From an uncultured Flavonifractor sp. (GTDB taxonomy: Bacteria > Bacillota > Clostridia > Oscillospirales > Oscillospiraceae): a DNA stretch of 39,202 nt. The notes beneath the pieces are model-generated. The model saw only the letters and a list, made by a program, of their open reading frames with translations, searched no databases and had not been told where the DNA came from. Position numbers and translations under genes: made by a program. How positions within the stretch are numbered: position 1 is the stretch's first letter; every line of letters begins with the position of its first letter. Of the stretch, positions 1 through 9,494 are shown one piece after another. The stretch is taken from NCBI RefSeq assembly GCF_944387675.1, contig NZ_CALXFV010000006.1, forward strand, positions 1-39,202, given 5' to 3'.

Positions 1-410
1 TGGCTCCCCTCCGTCAGGCCGGTTTCCGTACAGGTGGCAGGTACCGCCGGGTCAACCACAGCCGTGTGTCCCAGGGCAGGAACTTTTTCTTGCTTCACAA
101 GTACCTCACCACAGGCCGAGCAGTGGCTCCCCTCCGTCAGGCCGGTCTCCGTGCAGGTGGCAGGCTTCGCCGGATCGGTCACAGCGGTGTGTCCCAGGGC
201 TGGGATTACTTCCTGCTTCACAAGCACTTCTTCGCAGGTTGAGCAGTGGCTTCCTTCCGTCAGGCCGGTCTCCGTACAGGTGGCAGGCCTCGCTGGATCA
301 GTCACGACGGTGTGTCCCAGCGCAGGAATTTTTTCCTGCTCCACAAGTATCTCCTTGCAGACAGAACAGTAACTTCCCTCCGTCAGGCCAGTCTCCGTAC
401 AGGTAGGAGA
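1..410 (-). repeat. 123-bp tandem repeats encoding 41-residue Cys/His units
   Basis: The codons for TCTETG recur at 30-38, 153-161, 276-284 and 399-407, an exact 123-bp period. Each unit carries TC, HC-x-x-C (YC in one copy) and a terminal GHT. A degenerate unit (TCQNCSEI ... PAAGHTAV) precedes them at about 410-530. The array runs off the window, so the copy number is unknown. Confidence 0.9.
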
Positions 411-3400
411 TACCGCCGGGTCAGTCACGGCGGTGTGGCCCGCAGCCGGGATTGTCTCATGTTTGATTTCGCTGCAATTTTGACAGGTAAACTGGCGGAG
501 GCCGTTGGTCAGGCAGGTGTTTTCAGTCAGGACAACGCCCTCATCCCAGACGTGGACGCATACCTTTTTCCACTGGGCCACAACCGTCAGATCTTGCCCG
601 GGCATGGTGGCGGGCAGCTCCGGACACCAGCCCTCAAAGGTATATCCCTCTAAAGTGGGCGGTTCAGGCGCGGGAACAGGCGCACCGTAGTCCAGGGTAA
701 GCGGTTCTATCTGAGTACCATCCCCCGTGTCAAAGGTGACGGTATATTGGCAGATTTCCCAGCATGCGGTCAGAACTGCGCCCTCGTCCGGCACGAAATA
801 TCGCTCCGCGAGGGAGTGGAACTGTCCTGTTTCCTCTTTCCAGCCGGTATGCCTCCAGCCCTCCGTCTCCAGAATAGGCAGCGCGACCTGTGCGCCCGCC
901 GGGGCATACAGGATCTGGCCGGCGACGTCCTCTCTGCCTCCAGCGCAGGTCACCGCCACACAGTCCAGATGCGCGCTGCCCTGCCCGCTTAGATACCGCC
1001 GTCCCGCTTCCTCATGGAGGGCGAACACCGACGCCCCGTTGTCCGCCCAGCCGGACAGAAGGTTTTGGGCATAGGTACCCCCGTTGCTCTGGCGCTTGGC
1101 CAGCTGAGCCAGGTTGACCCGCCGCTGGGTGCCGGTCACACCGGAAAAACCATCGGCAGCCTGCTCCAGGGCATACAGGGCATTGCCCCGCTCTTTCAGC
1201 ACCTCCATGGCCGCATTTACAGCGAAGCCATTTGCCGCCGCCACTCCGTCGCCCTCCAAAAACTGCCATAGATAGCGGCCACTGTCATTGGAAATATATT
1301 TTTTGTTCAGCCAATAGACTCCGTTTACCCGATCCCAGGCAGCGGTACTGGACCAGGTGGAGGCGCCGTTTCCGTCGTCCATTTTTATGGCCAACCGGGC
1401 GGCGGAACTGGCATCCAGCAGCTCGGCCGCGTGCTCCCCCCACCAGGCCAGCAGCTCTCCCGCCCCCGCGTCAGACCGGCAGAGGGTGCGCAGCTCCTCC
1501 AGGCCGACCTGGGCCGTCCTGACCTGGGTCAGGGCTGCGGACACGCACCGGTAGCAGTCCGCCACAGCGGAGGAGATTGCGTCATAATAGCCCTGTTTCT
1601 TCTCTCCTTTGTCCGTGACGGAAACCTCGGTCCAGTAAAAACCGCCGTCGTCAGAGGCGCCCTGGAACTTGACCCCGTCCTTGTCGCCGGTCAGGGCATT
1701 TGCCGCATCGCTGTAGCCAGTGCCGTAGTTCTGGAAGCCCTCCAGAGAGAGGGGAGAATCCACATGATTCTGATCCCGCAGCGCCAGCGCCGCCTGAACC
1801 ATTTGGGGAGACAGGTTTTGCTCCAGCACCTCCAGGGCATCTATCACTCGGCTCAGATCCAGGGCGCTGCACAGGGCGGAGAAGCCGGCGCGCAGATCGC
1901 CGGCGGCTTTTTCAGAAAATTCCGGGTCCCGCCACCGCTCCAATCTGGCCAGGCGCAGAGGACTTGGCGACACCTCTGCCGCCCAGCTCACCAATAAAGT
2001 ATAGTTCCCTTCCGGCAGCGAGAGCACGGCCCCCTCTCCGGCAAAGTCCGCCGTCTGCGCTTCCCCCTCCGCTGGGGTGAGGGTAACGCTGACCGGAATC
2101 CACCGGTAACTGAACATCTTGTCCGTCGCCACGGCCACGGCCTCCGGAGCGGCGACACGCAGCAGTTCTCCTTCCTCCGCAGCGGTCAGGCAGGCGTCCC
2201 TGGCCAGCGGGATCTGATTCACCACCGTCAGCGCCCGGGTGCTGGTGTCCAGCTTGAGTTGGCGATATCCCTGGGCGTCTTCCCGCGACCGGAATGCACC
2301 GAATCCCTCCATGGTCAGAGTATTTCCGTTGCTGACGGCGATCCGCACCTGGGTCGTCCCGTCAAAAGAGGTGCTTGTCTCCACCGTGTCGCTGGAGGCA
2401 GACAGCAGGGCGGCATAGCTCCAATTTTCTGCGCCATCGTTCACATGGATCATGCAGGAGCCAAACACCTGGGCGGAGGAGAGGGAAAAGGCTTTCCAGG
2501 TGGTACCGGCAGGAAGGTCCACAGGTTCTTCCAGCGTGCGAATGAGATAGCCTATACCGCTGTCGGCGGTCACTTTCATGCGCCCGTCTTCATAAGTAAC
2601 GGAGGCATTGCTCCCCGTCCATTTGGCCACCTCTGCCGGGTCGGTAAGGTCAAAATAGAACAGGGGCTGGGCCGACTGTTCAAAGTAGGTACCGGTAAAC
2701 AGCAGTTCGTTTTTCGCCGTCCCGCCAGACAGGGCGCTGACATAGAGGGCGTCGCTGTCCATGGCTATGGAACCTTCTTCCAGGTCCACCACGGTACCGG
2801 CATTGCAATAGGCGGCCACACTGGCCGTGTCGCCGAACAGGTAACCGTCCTCCACGGTAACGCACCCACCGCCGGAGGCGTTGTCCACCGCGTAGGAGCC
2901 ATACAGTTCACTGGCACGGACAGTCAGTTCTCCGCCGCCGACCAGCTCCACAGCGCTGGACACATAGCGCTCCAGTGCCTGCCCGGCCAGGGCGGTTCCC
3001 TCCACCAGCATGCTGTCCAACGTCAGGCAGCTTCCCTCCACAAGGATAGCTCCCGGCCTCTCTCTGCCCAGAACTGCCGCCAGAGTACCGTCCGCCACGT
3101 CCAGATCACCGGTCTGAATGGTGCCGTTGGTGAGCGTGACAGTGCTGCCTCCGGTGACCTGCACAGCATGCTGACCATCCACAGCGGTGAGCACCGCCCC
3201 GCCCAGATCCAGTGTCAGGTCCTTGTCTATGGTCACACTGTCGGTAAAATCACCGCCCGTCCAGCGCACCACACCGCCGGACTCGGCCTGATCAATCTCT
3301 CGTTGCAGCCCATAGGGAAGCACGGTTATCGTGAGCCGCTGCTGGAAGTTCCGGTTCGCCCCGGCCTGAAAAATCACATCCACTTCCACTGGCTCAGTGG

Positions 3401-4028
3401 TCTCCGGCCCGCAGGCCGTGGCCGTCACGGTGCCGTTTCCGTTGTCGGTGACCGCCAGCAGATCAGGCCGGGCGCTGAGAACGGTACAGCTCTTGCTGTC
3501 AGGCAGGGAACAGTTCTCCTCCCAGTCGGCATAGTCCACCGTGGTCTCCCCGGCATATTCAATGGTGACCGACCGCCCCTGGTACACCACGGTCTGGTCG
3601 GCTTTCAGGGTAAACCGGCTGATCAGATGGGCATAGAAATAGGCGCTCTGCCCCGTTCTGCTGGTCAGTTTGACTCCTACCGTCCAGATGTTGCAGGCGC
3701 TCTTCCACAGGTCGGGAAAGGCAAAGCTCACCCGGCCGTCCCCGGTGACAGACTGCTCGGGTAGTTCACTGCCGCCAGCACACCCCAGTTCCTCGCAGGT
3801 AAAAAATCTGCCGCTCTCCCCTTCGCCCCGGGTACCGTAGAGCAGCACCTGCACCGAGCCTTCAAACTCCGTGTCTTCAATCTCCACATAGACCCCCGCC
3901 GGATCCGTGGTAAAGCCCAGCTCACTTACCCACGGGGAATCTGTCTCCGCCTCCGCCGCCATCCGTGTTCCGGCCAGGAGGCAAAGGGCCAGCAGCAGCG
4001 GACGCATACCTCTCCACATCGTCTTCAT
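1..4028 (-). CDS. Large secreted cell-surface protein, 3' end outside the window
   Basis: The reading frame is open for about 1,342 codons from ATG 4028 to the window edge, so the C-terminus is missing. GGAG lies 8 nt before the start. A signal peptide is seen at residues 1-25 (hydrophobic [10 protein letters not shown]). Residues 260-480 look like short beta-helix strands (repeated [22 protein letters not shown] patterns). A helical stretch lies near 710-880. Two InlB/Listeria-Bacteroides-type repeats follow near 1040-1140; the second reads [11 protein letters not shown], ending EGYTFEGW and VVAQWK. From about residue 1165 come 41-residue repeats of the type [16 protein letters not shown] ending in ALGHT. 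Such architectures are typical of adhesins of gut Firmicutes. No anchor (LPXTG, SLH) is visible, but it may lie beyond the edge. The ligand is unknown; adhesion is inferred. Long open frames on the opposite strand here are shadows. Confidence 0.85.
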   Translation of the reverse strand, partial: MKTMWRGMRPLLLALCLLAGTRMAAEAETDSPWVSELGFTTDPAGVYVEIEDTEFEGSVQVLLYGTRGEGESGRFFTCEELGCAGGSELPEQSVTGDGRVSFAFPDLWKSACNIWTVGVKLTSRTGQSAYFYAHLISRFTLKADQTVVYQGRSVTIEYAGETTVDYADWEENCSLPDSKSCTVLSARPDLLAVTDNGNGTVTATACGPETTEPVEVDVIFQAGANRNFQQRLTITVLPYGLQREIDQAESGGVVRWTGGDFTDSVTIDKDLTLDLGGAVLTAVDGQHAVQVTGGSTVTLTNGTIQTGDLDVADGTLAAVLGRERPGAILVEGSCLTLDSMLVEGTALAGQALERYVSSAVELVGGGELTVRASELYGSYAVDNASGGGCVTVEDGYLFGDTASVAAYCNAGTVVDLEEGSIAMDSDALYVSALSGGTAKNELLFTGTYFEQSAQPLFYFDLTDPAEVAKWTGSNASVTYEDGRMKVTADSGIGYLIRTLEEPVDLPAGTTWKAFSLSSAQVFGSCMIHVNDGAENWSYAALLSASSDTVETSTSFDGTTQVRIAVSNGNTLTMEGFGAFRSREDAQGYRQLKLDTSTRALTVVNQIPLARDACLTAAEEGELLRVAAPEAVAVATDKMFSYRWIPVSVTLTPAEGEAQTADFAGEGAVLSLPEGNYTLLVSWAAEVSPSPLRLARLERWRDPEFSEKAAGDLRAGFSALCSALDLSRVIDALEVLEQNLSPQMVQAALALRDQNHVDSPLSLEGFQNYGTGYSDAANALTGDKDGVKFQGASDDGGFYWTEVSVTDKGEKKQGYYDAISSAVADCYRCVSAALTQVRTAQVGLEELRTLCRSDAGAGELLAWWGEHAAELLDASSAARLAIKMDDGNGASTWSSTAAWDRVNGVYWLNKKYISNDSGRYLWQFLEGDGVAAANGFAVNAAMEVLKERGNALYALEQAADGFSGVTGTQRRVNLAQLAKRQSNGGTYAQNLLSGWADNGASVFALHEEAGRRYLSGQGSAHLDCVAVTCAGGREDVAGQILYAPAGAQVALPILETEGWRHTGWKEETGQFHSLAERYFVPDEGAVLTACWEICQYTVTFDTGDGTQIEPLTLDYGAPVPAPEPPTLEGYTFEGWCPELPATMPGQDLTVVAQWKKVCVHVWDEGVVLTENTCLTNGLRQFTCQNCSEIKHETIPAAGHTAVTDPAVSPTCTETGLTEGSYCSVCKEILVEQEKIPALGHTVVTDPARPATCTETGLTEGSHCSTCEEVLVKQEVIPALGHTAVTDPAKPATCTETGLTEGSHCSACGEVLVKQEKVPALGHTAVVDPAVPATCTETGLTEGS

Positions 4029-4182
4029 ATGCGCATCTCCTTCTCTATCTTTGCTTTACAGCTGTCCCTGTCAGGCGGGATGCGCAGGCTTATCTTCCGC
4101 ACCCAGTCCGCACCAATCCTCTATACACTTGTCGGCGCCCCGCCTCTTCACCTCCCTTCTATCCGGGGCGCTTATTTCTTTT

Positions 4183-4211
4183 ATTGTATCATTTTCTTCT
4201 ATATTCTTCAA
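4183..4211 (-). promoter_or_regulatory. Putative sigma-A promoter of the surface protein gene
   Basis: On the minus strand TTGAAG (4211-4206), a 17-nt spacer and TACAAT (4188-4183) lie in a very AT-rich stretch. The inferred leader is about 150 nt. It contains a GCGCCCC/GGGGCGC stem (about 4139-4175) whose loop holds GGGAGGTGAAG. No gene is seen between 4029 and 4330, only this promoter, the leader and the terminator of the next gene. Confidence 0.55.
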
Positions 4212-4273
4212 TATATTACATTTTTATTATAAAATATAAATTTTTTATAACCAGAATCTCCCACGTCTAAAAC

Positions 4274-4330
4274 ATACTCCGCTGCGGGGCTCCTGGGGAG
4301 TCTTCTCCCGGGAGCGCCGCGGCGGAGTAT
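4274..4330 (-). terminator. Long hairpin after the LTA-synthase-like gene
   Basis: ATACTCCGC (4274-4282) pairs with GCGGAGTAT (4322-4330). The inner arms pair with few mismatches, giving a stem of about 24 bp around GAGTCTTCT. It begins directly after the stop codon at 4331 and is followed on the minus strand by GTTTTAG. Confidence 0.7.
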
Positions 4331-6214
4331 TCAGGCCGGCTCTTCTGTTGTCAGGCGGAAAAAGGGATCCAACCGGTGGGACTTATCGAAAATGTTGTTG
4401 TACAGCAGCATCTGATAGCCCTGTGCCGCCTCCTCCAGGTCGGCGGGCAGCGCCTCTCCCGCTCCATACCAGCCGCCCCGGCCATCTCCCACCCCCACGG
4501 TGTTGAGGACGGGGACAGTCTGCCACAGCTCCAGCAGATATTTCTGATAACCGGTCATGGGCAGGTTGGCGGTATCCATCAGCAGGGCGGAGAGGTAATT
4601 GAGGGAGAGCTCCACCCCCTCCGCTTCCGGAATGTCGTAGTTGGCCCACAGGAAAAAGGGGACCATCTGCTTTTTCTGGGCCAAGGCGGCGTCCGGATTC
4701 TCTCCCAGCACATCGGTGTAAAAGTTGGTGGCCACCTGGGGTTGGTGATCCCCGAAAAAGAGAATCATGGTGGGTTCCTCCACCTGGGAGAAATAACCGA
4801 TCAGAGTTTTCAGGGCCTGGTCACTCTGGTAGACGAGGGAGAGATACTGATTCACCGTCTGGAACCGGCCCTCCAGTTCCCCGGTAAGCCATACCTCCCG
4901 AGGCAGATTGTCCCAGGCCATCTGGTAGCCGGAGTGGTTCTGCATGGTGACGTTGAAGAAGAACAGGGGTTCTCCCGACTTCTTTTCCTCATAGAGGCGG
5001 ATCAGGTTCTCATAGTCGCACTGGTCGGTAACATATCCTGTCCTGGCATCTCCCCGCATATAGGTACGGTTCTGGAAATCGCCCTCAAAATATACCTGGT
5101 CAAACCCCAGCTTGCCGTACACCGACGGTCGGTTCCAGCCGGAGGAGCGGTAGGGGTGGGCGGCAATGGCGGTGTAGCCCAGGGCCTTCATCTGACCCAC
5201 CAGGGAGGGATCCCCATCGGATACGTACATCTGATAGGGAACCGTACCGGCGGGGAGGTAGGCGGTGGTGTTCCCGGTGAGAAACTCATACTCCGAGTTG
5301 GCGGTGGTGCCGCCAAACACGGAGGAGTAGGCGTAGCCTTTGATGGTGTTTTCCCTCAGGGACCGGAGGAAGGGCATGGCGTCCCGATTGGTCTCCACCC
5401 CCGGCAGCACGGTGAGGTCGGAAAAGGATTCGTTCATGATGACAATGACATTTACCGGACGGGTCATCCCGTCCGGGTCCGCCACTGTGGCGGACCCCCC
5501 GTCAGAGGCGGTTCCGTCCGTCAGCTGCTCCAGCGCCCTCTGGGAATAGCCCTCCGGCTGCTCCACCCGCATGTACTTCAGACACACGGTAAAGTTGAGG
5601 AACAGTCCATTGCCCCGGGTGGTCCACATGGATGGTTCGATACCCTGGCTCTCCACAAAGCCGGTGCCGAAGAAGACCGCCAGCACCGCCCCGGCAATGC
5701 CCACCGGAGGCAGAAAGCGCCGCCAGGCAAAGGGGATGCGCTCCTCCCTGGGCAGCAGGAAGAGGGCCAGCAGGGCCAGCACCAGGATGAGCAGGGACAA
5801 CAGCTGCATTCGGTCCAAGGTGTAATCGTAGTTTCCCGCCACATTGACCGCAGTCCCCAGGGTGAGGAAGTCCCCCGGAAACAGGGTGCGGCCCCGGAAG
5901 GAAATCAGGTAGTGGTTGGCCAGCCCGAATCCCCAGGCGATACCCAGGCCCCACTTGGCCGCCGACACCCGGCGGCCCCGGGCAAAGTAAAATATCAGCT
6001 CCAGCAGGTAGTACCAAATCAGGTTGAGGCCAATCTGGATCGGGGAGAAATCCCGCCATGGGTCGTTATAGTTCAGATACTCTACCAAGGTGAATGCCAG
6101 CAGAGGGGCCAATACCAGCACACCCCGGCCGATCCAGCGGTACTTTTCCTCCGACAGGGTCACTCTGGGCCAGCGGAATCTTCTTTTTTCTCTTGTCACC
6201 GTGGAATTTGTCAT
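4331..6214 (-). CDS. LTA synthase family membrane sulfatase / phosphoglycerol transferase
   Basis: A 627-residue member of the LtaS/alkaline-phosphatase superfamily. The N-terminus has about five membrane segments (residues 29-45, 62-80, 90-105, 135-155, 165-185), followed by an extracellular catalytic domain. Visible metal and catalytic motifs are NESFSD (about 260), GGTTANSEYEFLTGN with the nucleophilic threonine (about 300), a His in QNHSGY and the metal-binding FFGDHQP (about 490). Family members transfer glycerol phosphate from phosphatidylglycerol to a membrane acceptor, or modify envelope glycans. The exact acceptor cannot be told, and no teichoic acid genes are adjacent. The gene has its own terminator at 4274-4330. 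The start at 6214 has a weak AAAGG site; TTGCGC-16-TACAAT upstream is a weak promoter candidate overlapping the 6265-6291 stem. Confidence 0.88.
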   Translation of the reverse strand: MTNSTVTREKRRFRWPRVTLSEEKYRWIGRGVLVLAPLLAFTLVEYLNYNDPWRDFSPIQIGLNLIWYYLLELIFYFARGRRVSAAKWGLGIAWGFGLANHYLISFRGRTLFPGDFLTLGTAVNVAGNYDYTLDRMQLLSLLILVLALLALFLLPREERIPFAWRRFLPPVGIAGAVLAVFFGTGFVESQGIEPSMWTTRGNGLFLNFTVCLKYMRVEQPEGYSQRALEQLTDGTASDGGSATVADPDGMTRPVNVIVIMNESFSDLTVLPGVETNRDAMPFLRSLRENTIKGYAYSSVFGGTTANSEYEFLTGNTTAYLPAGTVPYQMYVSDGDPSLVGQMKALGYTAIAAHPYRSSGWNRPSVYGKLGFDQVYFEGDFQNRTYMRGDARTGYVTDQCDYENLIRLYEEKKSGEPLFFFNVTMQNHSGYQMAWDNLPREVWLTGELEGRFQTVNQYLSLVYQSDQALKTLIGYFSQVEEPTMILFFGDHQPQVATNFYTDVLGENPDAALAQKKQMVPFFLWANYDIPEAEGVELSLNYLSALLMDTANLPMTGYQKYLLELWQTVPVLNTVGVGDGRGGWYGAGEALPADLEEAAQGYQMLLYNNIFDKSHRLDPFFRLTTEEPA

Positions 6215-6264
6215 ATTTTTACGCTGCCTTTACCCCATATGATGGTTGACATTGTAGCACAAAA

Positions 6265-6291
6265 GAGCGAAAGCGCAAGGCGCTTTCGCTC
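6265..6291. terminator. Intrinsic terminator of the ABC transporter operon
   Basis: A perfect 12-bp stem GAGCGAAAGCGC / GCGCTTTCGCTC with loop AAG. It is flanked by AAAA on one side and TTTTT on the other, so it could work in both directions. On the minus strand it follows the ATPase gene, which ends at 6307. Confidence 0.9.
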
Positions 6292-6306
6292 TTTTTAATC
6301 AAATCT

Positions 6307-6888
6307 TTATCTGGCCTTCACCGCCAGGGGCGGCCCGTCCAGGGGAATAACCCGGTCGCACAACTCCACCACCGCCTGCTCGTGGCTGGACAGGAGTACC
6401 GGCACACCCAGCGCCCGGATGCGCGCCAGAATGCGGGCGGCCCGGGGGGCGTCCACTCCGGTGAAGGGTTCGTCCAGCAGCAGCAGGTCTCCACCCCAGG
6501 CCAGCGTCCGGGCCAGGGCCAGCCGCCGGCCCATTCCGCCGGACAGGCATCCGGGTTCGGACCGCGCCTCCCCCTCCAGCTCCACCAGCTCCAGCCACCG
6601 CTTCACCTCCCCCCGGCGCTGCCGGGGGAGCACGTCGGCAATGTGCTGCTCCACCGTCCGCCAGGGCAGCAGCCGGTCCTCCTGGAAGAGGATGGCCGGC
6701 CGGGGCGGGACATGCACCTTACCGCTCTGCGGCACCTGAAGTCCCGCCAGCACCCGCAGCAGGGTGGTCTTGCCGCAGCCGGAGGGGCCGGACAGGGCAG
6801 TAAGGCCGGCGTGGGGAATTTGCAGGGAAAAGCGCTCCAGCACCGTCTTTTCGCCAAAACGCACTGTAATATCCTGTACCGCGATCAC
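6307..6888 (-). CDS. ABC transporter ATPase, SsuB/TauB-like
   Basis: A 193-residue ATP-binding subunit, short for the SsuB/TauB/ThiZ class (usually about 240-260). Motifs in order: Walker [10 protein letters not shown] (about 34), Q-loop FQEDRLLPW, signature [13 protein letters not shown], Walker [10 protein letters not shown]-loop GVDAPR and switch His in SSHEQ. All catalytic motifs are present; the C-terminus stops soon after the switch His. The GTG start at 6888 is chosen because it overlaps the permease stop as GTGA and has GGGGGGAGAG about 9 nt upstream. A much longer frame running upstream in the same phase is out of frame with the permease and was not used. It should power import of the small-molecule ligand bound by the upstream lipoprotein; the ligand is unknown. 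Confidence 0.9.
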   Translation of the reverse strand: MIAVQDITVRFGEKTVLERFSLQIPHAGLTALSGPSGCGKTTLLRVLAGLQVPQSGKVHVPPRPAILFQEDRLLPWRTVEQHIADVLPRQRRGEVKRWLELVELEGEARSEPGCLSGGMGRRLALARTLAWGGDLLLLDEPFTGVDAPRAARILARIRALGVPVLLSSHEQAVVELCDRVIPLDGPPLAVKAR

Positions 6889-7679
6889 GCCTTCTCTCCC
6901 CCCATCCGCCGGAACAGGGCGCCCATGGCCCGCTCCAGAACAAAGCTCAGCACCACCACCGTCACTGTCCAGGCAAAGAGGTCCGGGGTCTCCATGGTGA
7001 TTTTGGCCCGATAGAGCCGGGTGCCGATGGCAAGCCGGGGCAGGCACAGCACCTCTGCGGCCACCCCCGCCTTCCAGGCCAGGCCCAGGGCGGTGGCGCA
7101 GCCGCTGGCAAAGTAGGGCAGCACCGACGGGACGTAGATCAGCCGGAGGGTCTTGCCCCGGCCGAAGCGGTAGGCCCGGGTCAGCTCCAGCAGCTTTCCG
7201 TCGGTCTGAGCAATTCCCTTGCCCACATTGCCCCACAGCACCGGCAGCACCATCAGGGCGGAGACAATGGCGGGTACCAGCCCGGTGGTGGGCGACCAGA
7301 GGAGCACCAGCACAATAAAGGAGGCCACCGGTACCGCCCGCACCACTTTTACCGCCGGCGTAAGCACCCAGTCCGCCGGGGCCAGGGCAGCGGTGGCCAC
7401 CGCCGCGGCGGTCCCCAGTACGGCACCCAGGGCGAACCCGGCAAAGATCCGCCCCAGGCTCATCCCCGCCGCCTGCCAGAAGGCGGGCTGGACCGCCAGC
7501 GCGACCAGCCGTCCAGCCACCGCCAGAGGGGCGGGCAGGAGCAGGGCGCCGTAGCCTCCGGTACGCCAGTCCATAAAAGCCGCCCCAAGCTGCCAAACCC
7601 CCAGCCAAAAGGCCAGGGGTATGACAACGCGCAGGATTCTGTTCCGGCGATTATTCCGCGATGTAGTAGAAGGCGTCAT
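6885..7679 (-). CDS. ABC transporter permease, SsuC/TauC-like
   Basis: A 264-residue inner-membrane permease of the BPD_transp_1 family with about six membrane segments (residues about 16-36, 75-97, 105-125, 130-165, 195-215, 235-255). The EAA-type coupling loop is visible as [20 protein letters not shown] before the fifth segment. The ATG at 7679 has TTGGAGGG 10 nt upstream and overlaps the 3' end of the binding-protein gene by 29 nt. An in-frame start at 7730 would add 17 Pro-rich residues and overlap by 80 nt, so it is less likely. The stop overlaps the ATPase start by 4 nt. With its neighbours it forms a one-permease importer; substrate not predictable from sequence. Confidence 0.88.
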   Translation of the reverse strand: MTPSTTSRNNRRNRILRVVIPLAFWLGVWQLGAAFMDWRTGGYGALLLPAPLAVAGRLVALAVQPAFWQAAGMSLGRIFAGFALGAVLGTAAAVATAALAPADWVLTPAVKVVRAVPVASFIVLVLLWSPTTGLVPAIVSALMVLPVLWGNVGKGIAQTDGKLLELTRAYRFGRGKTLRLIYVPSVLPYFASGCATALGLAWKAGVAAEVLCLPRLAIGTRLYRAKITMETPDLFAWTVTVVVLSFVLERAMGALFRRMGGEKA

Positions 7680-8694
7680 CGGGGATGGACCCTCCAATGG
7701 AGGCGGGGTCGGCGGCAAAGAGCACCTCATAATAGCTGGAGATGGACTTCATATCCTGCCCCGCCACAAAAATCATGTTGGCCTGAGGGATGGCGGCCTG
7801 GGCAATGACCGCCTTGGGGACGATGCCGTATTGCTCGATGAGGGCGGCCCCCTCCTCGGGATTGTCCTTGATGTAGTTGATGGAGGCCTCATACTCGCTG
7901 AGGAAGGCCGCCACCGCCTGGGGGTTCTCCTGGGCAAATTCGGTGCGCACCACCACGCAGCCCATGGTAAAGGTGCCGGCGGCCCCGGCGTCCGTCCAGG
8001 CGTCGCTCAGGTCCACGGCGTCCCGCACCTCGCTGTTCTGCATCAGCACGGTGGTGGCGGCGGGAACGGGCAGCATGCACAAGTCAATCTGGCCGGAGGC
8101 CATGAGGGAGGTGACTTCCTCGCTGGTCTTCCACTGGATGTCCACATCCGTATCCGGGTCCAGGCCGTTCTCCATCAGCAGATAGTCCAGCACATACTCG
8201 GTGTTGGTCCCCTGGTTAATGGCATAGAGGGTCCGGCCGGCCAAATCGGCCAGGGAATTCACCGTGTTCCCCTTCTCCAGAATGTGGAGCACTCCAAGGG
8301 TATTCAGGGCCAGCAGCTGCACCTTGCCGGTCTTGTTGTACAGGTTGGCGGCCACATTGGTGGGCAGGGCGGCGATGTCCAGCTCTCCGTTGTTCAGCTT
8401 AGGCAGAATGTCGTTGGCCGGGTCGGAGCCCAGGGTGACGATGTAGTGGTTGACGGTCTCGCCGGCCTCATTGTCGGCCAGCAGCTTGGCCCCGCCCATG
8501 CCGGTGGGACCGTTGAGCAGGCCCAGATTGATGTCGGTACCCGGCTCGCTCTCGGGAGCCTGGCTCTCCACCGCCGCCGGAGTGGTCTCTGCGGCGGGAG
8601 GGGTGCTCTCCGTCTCGGGGACATCCTTGGGACCGCAGGCGGTCAGGCCCAGAATCAGGGCCAGCGCCAGGGTCAGGGAAAACAGCTTTTTCAT
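7651..8694 (-). CDS. ABC transporter substrate-binding lipoprotein (NMT1/SsuA-like)
   Basis: A 347-residue lipoprotein. The signal peptide MKKLFSLTLALALILGLTAC ends in a lipobox (LTAC), predicting a lipid-anchored Cys20. A Glu/Pro/Thr/Ala-rich linker follows to residue 55. The rest is a periplasmic-binding-protein-type fold similar to NMT1/SsuA binders, seen in TDINLGLLNGPTGMGG, ELDIAALPTNVAANLY, LAGRTLYAINQGTNTEY and QIDLCMLPVPAATT. This class binds sulfonates, pyrimidine precursors, nitrate or bicarbonate; no ligand can be assigned here. The start is preceded by AAAGGAAG. The gene begins 1 nt after the Crp/Fnr stop, so regulator and transporter are probably one transcript. Confidence 0.88.
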   Translation of the reverse strand: MKKLFSLTLALALILGLTACGPKDVPETESTPPAAETTPAAVESQAPESEPGTDINLGLLNGPTGMGGAKLLADNEAGETVNHYIVTLGSDPANDILPKLNNGELDIAALPTNVAANLYNKTGKVQLLALNTLGVLHILEKGNTVNSLADLAGRTLYAINQGTNTEYVLDYLLMENGLDPDTDVDIQWKTSEEVTSLMASGQIDLCMLPVPAATTVLMQNSEVRDAVDLSDAWTDAGAAGTFTMGCVVVRTEFAQENPQAVAAFLSEYEASINYIKDNPEEGAALIEQYGIVPKAVIAQAAIPQANMIFVAGQDMKSISSYYEVLFAADPASIGGSIPDDAFYYIAE

Positions 8695-8695
8695 T

Positions 8696-9373
8696 CTATC
8701 CGCTTCCTTTCTGCATGTGTGTCAAACCCCTCTGATCCAAAATGCGGATGGCGCGTCCCTGGTGGGAGACGGTTCCCTGGTCCCTCAACTCGTCCAGCGC
8801 CCGGTACAGGGAGGCGCGGCTCACCCCCAGCCGGCCCGCCAGGCCGGTGAGGGAGCAGTCCAACGCCACCTCCCCGTCCCTCTCATGGGCCAGCAGATAC
8901 TGGGCCAGCTTCCGCTGGGCGGTGCCTGCGGTCAGCGCGTCAATCTTTCCGGAGAGAAACCAGATCCGCTGGGAGAGATAGGTGACGTAGTTGCGCCCCA
9001 CCTGGGGCCAGCGCTCCATCCACTCCTCCATGAGGGCCTGGGGCAGCAGCAGCAGCCTGCACCGGGTGCGGGCGGTAAGGGTGGTGGCATAACCGCTGTG
9101 CTGATCAAACAGAGCCGCCGCCCCAAACAGATCCCCCTGGCGCAGCACGCTCATAATCAAGTTCCCCTTGTTTACCTGCACCGTTCCCTCCAGCACCACC
9201 CCCAGGCAGCGCTGAAAATGTCGGGGGTCGTAGATTACCTCTCCCTTTTCCGCCTGCTGGCGGAGCGTCCGCCGGTCGGCCAGCATCTCCTCCAGCGCCG
9301 TCTCCGGCACTCCCTGAAACAGGAAGGTTCGAGACAGCAGCTTCTGTAAGGCCGCCTCGTCCTCTGTCCTCAC
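8696..9373 (-). CDS. Crp/Fnr family transcriptional regulator
   Basis: A 225-residue protein with an N-terminal cyclic-nucleotide-binding-type beta barrel (residues about 15-130, seen in GVVLEGTVQVNKGNL and LRQGDLFGAAALF). A long dimer helix and a C-terminal winged helix follow (SLTGLAGRLGVSRASLYRALDEL, about 175-200). It lacks the N-terminal Cys cluster of oxygen-sensing Fnr, and the Arg-Ser cAMP signature is not evident, so the effector is unknown. The GTG start at 9373 has GAGGAG 9-10 nt upstream. As first gene of the operon it probably senses the imported compound or a related metabolite and controls its own transcript; a matching inverted repeat lies at the promoter (9394-9409). Confidence 0.88.
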   Translation of the reverse strand: MRTEDEAALQKLLSRTFLFQGVPETALEEMLADRRTLRQQAEKGEVIYDPRHFQRCLGVVLEGTVQVNKGNLIMSVLRQGDLFGAAALFDQHSGYATTLTARTRCRLLLLPQALMEEWMERWPQVGRNYVTYLSQRIWFLSGKIDALTAGTAQRKLAQYLLAHERDGEVALDCSLTGLAGRLGVSRASLYRALDELRDQGTVSHQGRAIRILDQRGLTHMQKGSG

Positions 9374-9393
9374 CCGTATCCGCTCCTCATTTT

Positions 9394-9409
9394 TGTCTCA
9401 GATGATACA
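9394..9409. promoter_or_regulatory. Putative operator of the Crp/Fnr regulator
   Basis: TGTCTC-AGAT-GATACA is an inverted repeat with 5 of 6 matching positions and a 4-bp spacer, the size and symmetry of Crp/Fnr sites. It starts 4 nt downstream of the -10 box at 9413-9418, so it covers the expected transcription start. That position would suit autorepression. Confidence 0.5.
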
Positions 9410-9412
9410 GTT

Positions 9413-9440
9413 AGTCTACCATGGTTTTGGAAAAAGTCAA
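9413..9440 (-). promoter_or_regulatory. Putative sigma-A promoter of the crp-ABC operon
   Basis: On the minus strand TTGACT (9440-9435), a 16-nt spacer and TAGACT (9418-9413) lie about 40 nt before the regulator's GTG. Confidence 0.6.
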
Positions 9441-9494
9441 GCGCCATTTTCCAGTCTTCCCCATACAATGGGTTGAACAGGAGGTGAAGCATCC

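Noticed and set aside
1..410. Regularly spaced 123-bp repeats as a CRISPR array
   Set aside because: The whole unit is conserved, with no variable spacers, and it lies in frame within a coding region.
2259..3764. 501-residue open frame on the plus strand
   Set aside because: It is antisense to the surface protein frame, has no ribosome site and reads as low-complexity His/Gly/Arg sequence typical of GC-rich shadows.
4376..6298. 640-residue plus-strand frame opposite the LTA-synthase-like gene
   Set aside because: The minus strand has clear catalytic motifs; the plus frame has no recognisable domain and runs through the 6265-6291 terminator.
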